A stretch of 64,000 nt of DNA from assembly GCA_023653785.1 (NCBI GenBank), contig JAMKCH010005394.1:21570-85569 (forward strand), read 5' to 3'. The translations under genes were made by a program, and so were the position numbers. Below the pieces are notes generated by a model. The model did no database searches and was not told the DNA's origin. It worked only from the letters and a program-made list of their open reading frames with translations. This DNA comes from Ophioderma brevispina (taxonomy: Eukaryota > Echinodermata > Ophiuroidea > Amphilepidida > Ophiodermatidae). Each line of letters begins with the position of its first letter. Position 1 is the first letter of the stretch. Shown piece by piece: positions 58,831 through 64,000 of this stretch.

Positions 58831-59258
58831 CCCGGGGGGGGGGGGGTACTCAGTGGAAAGGGTAGGTACATATGTGCCGCCGATATGGGTCAATTTTCAC
58901 CCTTATATACAATGGGGTCGTTGTTCCCACCATGCTACTATATTGATGGGTCATTTTTTGAGGTCATTGCTACTATATAAATGGGTCCATTTTCCAATTT
59001 TTGGTCGCAATTTACTATGAAAATGGGTCAATTTTTCTGATTTTCGGTAAAACACAATGAAAATGGTTGATTTTTCCGAATTTCGGAAATGTTACATGAA
59101 AATGGTGTGAAATTCAAAGCCAACTATAGAAATGGGTCGAAATTTTCGGGACCCAACTATATAAATGGGTCATATTTTTGTACAATTTGGTCACTATAAA
59201 CATGGGTCGACGCACACCTGTACCCAAATTGTGGGTCGAGTACCCCCCCCCCCCGGGG
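58831..59258. mobile_element. Element with poly-G/poly-C ends and ATGGGTC repeats
   Basis: Begins CCC and 13 G then TACTC; ends GAGTA, 12 C and GGGG. Inside, about eight imperfect units of TATAAATGGGTCAATTTT type, spaced 30-50 bp. Non-coding. Confidence 0.75.
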
Positions 59259-59422
59259 CCTGTTTGCATTAATCAAACACTGTCAAATGGGACCTGTAGC
59301 AACTAAATGTTCTAGATGCATGGAGAGCTTTCGATACATTCTCGAAAAAATAGCAACGTTATCATGCATATTGGACCCTACTGTGCATAAAAACAACAAC
59401 CAATGACCGACCGACCAATCTT

Positions 59423-60032
59423 GTGAAACACTGGACTTGTAATGCATTGATGGTCTTGCCCAGGTTCTTGATCATCGTGCGTGGTCATGTGGACATAGGT
59501 ATCAGAGATTTCAGTAAAGGTGTAGTTCCTCATCAACAATTACTTGCCAACTTGACCAACCTTGGTATCAGGCATAATAATCAAAAATCGATTGAAAGCT
59601 GTCTGAAAGGCAAGTCAACAAAATGTCTTAATGCGATTTCCTCTTAACGTTCCACCTGTTTGTTTCGGTGTTCCACAGGGAACGGTACTGGGACCGTTAC
59701 TTTTAATTGCATATATCAACGATCTCCCGAAAAGTCTAACGTTCGTCTATTTTGATGACTGCACTCCCCTCCTAGATGATATGTCCTCGCTGTGTGAATG
59801 AACTACATGACAATGCCATAGTCAAATGGTTTATAAGGCGAAATGGCACATAAGAAGACTTTTCCTCAATACCAGTATTACATGGAGGACTACTCAGTGC
59901 TCTAGGAGGTTATAACACCCGTACCTTGGAGTTGAGCTATCAAATGTTTTTTCATGGGCTACACACATTACTCAAACTGTTAATAGCGTTAACAAAGTTC
60001 CTGGGTTGATTAAAGGAATCGTCTGGAATTTA
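59423..60032 (+). mobile_element. LINE reverse-transcriptase fragment (plus)
   Basis: Read in shifting frames: DFSKGVVPHQQLLANLTNLG, then after a break near 59645 VPPVCFGVPQGTVLGPLLLI, AYINDLPK and YFDDCTPLLDD, and later YLGVELSNVFSWATHITQTV. This is the order of reverse-transcriptase motifs in jockey/CR1/Rex-type LINEs (DFSKAFD, GVPQGTVLGPLLF, YxDD, YLGV). The catalytic box is YFDD. Stops and frame changes make it non-functional. Confidence 0.85.
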
Positions 60033-60520
60033 TAATTATCAAAAGACGTTGTTGAGCCCCTTTTGAGCTAGGGGGACTGGAGGAGATAGCTAAATTACTT
60101 GAAAAATGTGAAACTGATTTAACATGGAAATTTCTTAATTTTTGTACTACCCAGAGGAGTGTTAAAAGTTGCCATTAATGGTTCTATGGACACAATTCCT
60201 TCTTTTACAAATCTTAACATATGGGGCAAGAGAGTCCTAGACACCTGCTCCTTATGTAGGTACTTTGCTGCACATTTTAAAACAATTGTCAAAATATGCT
60301 GGAAAGATATCTATGGAGACATTATAATGTCATTCGTTTACTCATATCATGTCCACCTTTAGGGAGTCTAAAATGTTAAAAAATGGCAATATGCAAATCA
60401 ACGCAAATCTATTGTTAGAGGTACGATACCACTGAGCATAATCGCCACGTCCTAAAAACCGGACATTGTTTTATTTTGGCCAACAGACAAGCGGGTCATT
60501 CTCTTTTAGTTGTCGGTGCT

Positions 60521-60598
60521 CAATGGCGGATCCAGGATTTGAAAAATGTCAAAATTACCGGGGGGCTGAAAGGCTGTAACTGGTCCCTGGATCCGCGC
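60521..60598. mobile_element. Very short hAT-like remnant
   Basis: CAATGGCGGATCCAGG and CCCTGGATCCGCGCC are inverted ends 78 bp apart; no clean duplication. Confidence 0.4.
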
Positions 60599-60847
60599 CC
60601 GATGCTGTTTGAGCCGAATACAGGGAAAGCTCACCGTATCAAATGCGATCGGTACTCATCCCTCGTTTCCGATATTTCCGCCCACATTTCTTTCAAATCG
60701 GCTATAGAATTGTTCAAACTTGCAAAATTTACAATTTTTTACCATTCCAACTCATCGGCTACCGCTTCCAAACCGCTCATGTGTTCTTGCCGACCTTCCC
60801 GATTCAAAAAACCCGCCACGATTTTTTAAGCTGCAAGAAAAAATCGT

Positions 60848-60863
60848 GGGGGGGGGGGGGGGG
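60848..60863 (+). repeat. G16 run
   Basis: Homopolymer of 16 G directly after AAAAAATCGT; the matching ACGATTTTTT occurs just upstream at 60818-60827. Confidence 0.85.
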
Positions 60864-61162
60864 TGCTCCCGACCACGCAAGACTGCAGAAGAGGTCGTAG
60901 CCGACCTTGCCAAAACTACACATGAAAAAGAAAACTTACAATTTTCGAACAAATGGCCAATCGCACTCAGACTTGAGCATAGTCTAGAAGTGGGTTTCTA
61001 GCAAATAATCGGTAAAGACGGCAGAAGACTGTCAGTGACCAGTCACAGACCTTGCCAAAACTAACACGAAAAAAAAGCGGCTCATGATTTTCGAAAATTG
61101 CAATCTGCATCATGTCTTGAGCAGTCTGGACGTGGTTTGTCTATTAAAAAATCGACTGTGTA

Positions 61163-61486
61163 CAGTGGCGTACCAGCTTTTTTTCGGGGGGGGGGGGGGG
61201 GGGCACACCAATTTTCTCAGGGGGGGGCAATCTCATAGGGGCGCCAAAATTTCCCCGGCTCGCATACGGCTCGCTGGGGAAATAGACAAAAATGTTTTCA
61301 CAGTCGGATCGAAATTCAGAAGAGCGGGTTTTAGGGCCTATACTCTTAACTATATATGTTTGTCTGTATATGTCAATTGACACCTGTGCAGAAAATCACT
61401 AATTTTTCAGGGGGGAACAGGGGGGCAAGATTCCCACGGGGGGCATTCCCCCGGCCCCCTCTGGTTACGCCCACTGTGTGTGACTA
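61163..61486. mobile_element. hAT-type element 3 with G18 run
   Basis: Ends CAGTGGCGTACCAGC and CTGGTTACGCCCACTG, of the same style as 27849-28044, with 18 G just inside the left end. The interior shows GGCTCGCATACGGCTCGCTG. The flanks TGTGTA and TGTGTG are only a rough duplication. Confidence 0.75.
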
Positions 61487-62469
61487 AAATAATCCTTCAG
61501 TGGAGTATTCTTCAGCTCCAACGATTTTGAAATAGAAAAATATTGATTGTCACATAAAAATGGGGAGGGCACGATTGTCTTATAGACAAATTGTGATCTG
61601 GATTGAATGGCCTTGACCCCAATACCCCATCTCTAAAGTTTCACCCTGATATTGCGTATCCGTTTTGATATGGGAGCTAAAAAACGTTCATTTTTGTAAG
61701 AGCCCACAGAATAGCTTAGAATAATCTGTAAAGCTGCAAGATTTAACAGGGTAATGGATAAATATACTCGGTCCTATACACCAGTATTGAGACCAACTTC
61801 CTGTAAAATTTCGATCCAAATTTTGGATTTCTTGGCGCCACCGTTTGCCCCGGATCACAAGTGGTTTACTGCCCCCCTAAGTGGCCTCTACCGCTTATAC
61901 ACGTTTATAATATGAAAAAATGTTGGCATCAAAGTATTTTTTTAAAAATAAGTAAGAAGTTGACACTAATTCGTCATATGACAATTTGGATGTTAATGAT
62001 AACTTAACAGCTTATATACAATTCACAAGTATTATTACTTTTAAAGCTTTAATTATCAGAAACCTTTCACATTAAGGGAATTATACTAAAATTAATAGAA
62101 ACACTGCACAGAGCGAGTGAGGAAAAAAATAAAATGGCAACGATAGCGAGGAAGTGGGAAGAAAAAAGGATAGAAGAGGAAAAACAATTTTGGTAAGAAA
62201 TAAATTTTTTTTTTTAAAAAAACCTTGTTGTTCCAGAGTACTTTTTATATCGTCTACAACGTTTTGAGTTTTGTTTTGATATGATTCATTTACAGCTTGC
62301 TAAAATTACAGGCTTCACTTTGTATTGACTTCAAGAACCAAAGATTGACTTTGGACTTCCCGACTTCGAATTTGGGCATCCCGTACCTCATTCTACCAAG
62401 ATAGAAAACGAGATGCCGTACTCCCGTGTTAAAGAATAGGCGGCCACCGTAACCGTGTTGTGAAAATTA
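61487..62469. other. Upstream region, nothing recognised
   Basis: No gene or element ends. A-rich and T-rich runs near 62120-62225. Confidence 0.45.
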
Positions 62470-62900
62470 TGAATATTCATTACGGTCATCCATTTGAAAC
62501 GCGCCCTCGCACGTGCATTCGCCGTAACCTGTTTGCCTGGAAACGGTACATCGTTCCATACAACTGCTGAATATATGAATAAATATTCAATAGCCGGGAG
62601 CGGACATCCGGGAGTTCAACAAAAATCTGCTTGGCAACGGCCCGGGCAACGGTATGGCAACAGCATGCGTAATTCGATGCGTGCTGCACGCATGGTGTCA
62701 TACGATGTGCAGTGAACTTAAAGAAGCAATTTGCGCAGTTTGTTTTCACCGCGATTCGGGGATTCCCTGGCTTCCCCTTTGTTTTCACCGCGATGTGACG
62801 TCAGCCGCTCCCGGCAATATTGGTACACCACGCTATGGAAATCGGGGAATATATGAATAAATTGGTACACCACGCTAGTATGGAAATAAGTACGCACAGC
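62470..62900. promoter_or_regulatory. CpG-rich patch with perfect CRE
   Basis: CpG-dense compared with its surroundings. Holds TGTGACGTCAGCC (CRE palindrome TGACGTCA near 62796-62803) and repeated phrases: GTTTTCACCGCGAT twice, GGTACACCACGCTA twice, GGCAACGG twice. It could be a promoter of a gene outside the window or an old element; no transcript evidence can be read here. Confidence 0.3.
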
Positions 62901-62965
62901 GGGAAGGGAAGGGAAAAAGCTAGTTTATGGCCTTTGAGCTGGCGTTCGTTATCTAGTGTTATAAA

Positions 62966-63076
62966 GGGATGAATTTAGTATTCTGCCACCACTTAAAATT
63001 CGGCACCTTTAACATGCGGTTTATTCCGTTAACGTTGCCGAATTCGTAGCCTGTGGCAGAATACTAAATTCTTTCC
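62966..63076. mobile_element. Mini-element (GGGATGAATT family), copy 2
   Basis: Ends GGGATGAATTTAGTATTCTG and CAGAATACTAAATTCTTTCC with a perfect 8-bp duplication GTTATAAA (62958-62965, 63077-63084). 111 bp, matching the copy at 33556-33656 along its length. Confidence 0.9.
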
Positions 63077-63084
63077 GTTATAAA

Positions 63085-63782
63085 TAGAAATCTGTGGTCC
63101 TGACACAGTGGATGTATGTTGCAAAAAAATTCAAAATTATAATTTACCACAAATTCTTGGATATTTGAAAAGAGCTTGAAAGAAGAAACATTTTGACCCG
63201 GGATTTTGACACCAAAATCATGTCTGTAGTCCATAATAAGGAAGTTACGGTCAATTCAGAACTTAAGTAAAAGGCCCGGGGGGGGGACATTTTTTGTCGT
63301 ATCTCACCTATTTGTTATTTTTTCACGCGGAAACTACATGACTTTTTTATTTGTAGCCGTGCGCTCAATTTAAGATAATATTGAACAAAATTGGACCTAC
63401 GGTTATGGCGCGTGTACGTAATCGCGCACTGCGTGCGAAGAAAAGCTATTTCCCATTGAAATTACATGGAACAGCAGAAATCCATTTTTTTGTGCTAAGT
63501 GTGACAGACTCCTGAATATTGTATTATTTTCTGTATTATATTAATTAAATCATGTTAAATTTAATCATATAAATTATGAGTGAGGAGAACTGGAAAATAT
63601 GAAACTTGCAATGTGTTGTGCAATAAGCATGACTTATCTGATTGACCTAGTTCTAAATGGACTAGTGTGTGTAGACATCCTGAGTACGAACATGTCAGAA
63701 TATGTCCGCAATCTGAGAACAAGAGGAGCACAGTGTCTTATCTTCTCTGTTCTAAGAACTGGATAGAGGTTCTTTGTCTCCC
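63085..63782. other. Upstream region, nothing recognised
   Basis: Contains a G9 run at 63279-63287 and a CG-rich GGCGCGTGTACGTAATCGCGC at about 63408; no gene supported. Confidence 0.4.
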
Positions 63783-64000
63783 TATAGGGCACTTGCACGG
63801 CAGGTCAATAGGTTATCTTGGCCAGACCTGCCTCCAGAACAACCCAAGCATGCAGAGAATACAAAGGAATCACCTGGAGAAATAACTGAAATGTTCAGGT
63901 GAACCAGGTGCATGTATTGTATTCTTCTCATGCTTGGTTGATCTGGAGGGCAAACAAAAAGTCCATTCAACATAATTTAGCTCTGTGCAAGGGCCCTATA
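63783..64000. mobile_element. TIR element at right window edge
   Basis: TATAGGGCACTTGCAC on the left is the inverse of GTGCAAGGGCCCTATA at the window end. Inner arms match over CCTCCAGAACAACCCAAGCA and ATGCTTGGTTGATCTGGAGG. About 218 bp; any target duplication on the right is outside the window. Confidence 0.75.

Noticed and set aside
58880..59220. Regularly spaced ATGGGTC repeats, CRISPR-like at first sight
   Set aside because: Units and spacers are both imperfect and AT-rich, they lie inside a TIR element, and this is animal DNA.

Overview
This is non-coding-dominated animal DNA, not prokaryotic. It has short phase-matched exons with GT-AG splice sites, multi-kilobase AT-rich introns and a dense load of LINE fragments, tRNA-type SINEs and small terminal-inverted-repeat (TIR) elements. 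The gene content (a Reeler domain joined to Notch/fibropellin-type EGF repeats) and the repeat types fit a marine invertebrate deuterostome, most likely an echinoderm or hemichordate. I cannot name the species from sequence alone.

One gene fills most of the window. It lies on the minus strand and runs from a signal-peptide exon at 53806 down through the left edge. In order it encodes: signal peptide plus N-terminal half of a Reeler domain (53593-53806); central Reeler exon, present twice as identical copies (49803-50052 and 48306-48555); C-terminal Reeler exon (46400-46470); a Thr/Ser/Pro-rich decapeptide repeat fused to the first EGF domain (36845-37189); then single EGF domains, each on its own phase 1-1 exon, at 34132, 20642, 17235, 15182, 6478, 4298, 3299, 2291, 1732, 609 and 340. 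No stop codon or 3' end is visible, so the gene continues beyond position 1. The product is inferred to be a secreted or cell-surface modular protein.

Several of the later EGF exons carry one-base insertions or deletions although their splice sites and cysteine spacing are kept. Nearby there are indel-rich near-copies of the same DNA (1988-4430, 16036-17031, 24945-26800). I read this mainly as uncorrected read error and false duplication in the assembly. Real decay of the 3' half of the gene is the alternative.

The introns hold several families of non-autonomous TTAA-flanked elements, hAT-type elements with clean 8-bp target duplications, TA-flanked fold-back elements, long palindromes built from short GTGTTTA-type units, and LINE debris. 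From 53.8 to 64 kb, upstream of the gene, there is no convincing gene. That stretch holds a triplicated repeat block, a roughly 970-bp CTT/GTGG minisatellite, two LINE reverse-transcriptase fragments, elements with poly-G ends, and a CpG-rich patch with a perfect CRE palindrome.
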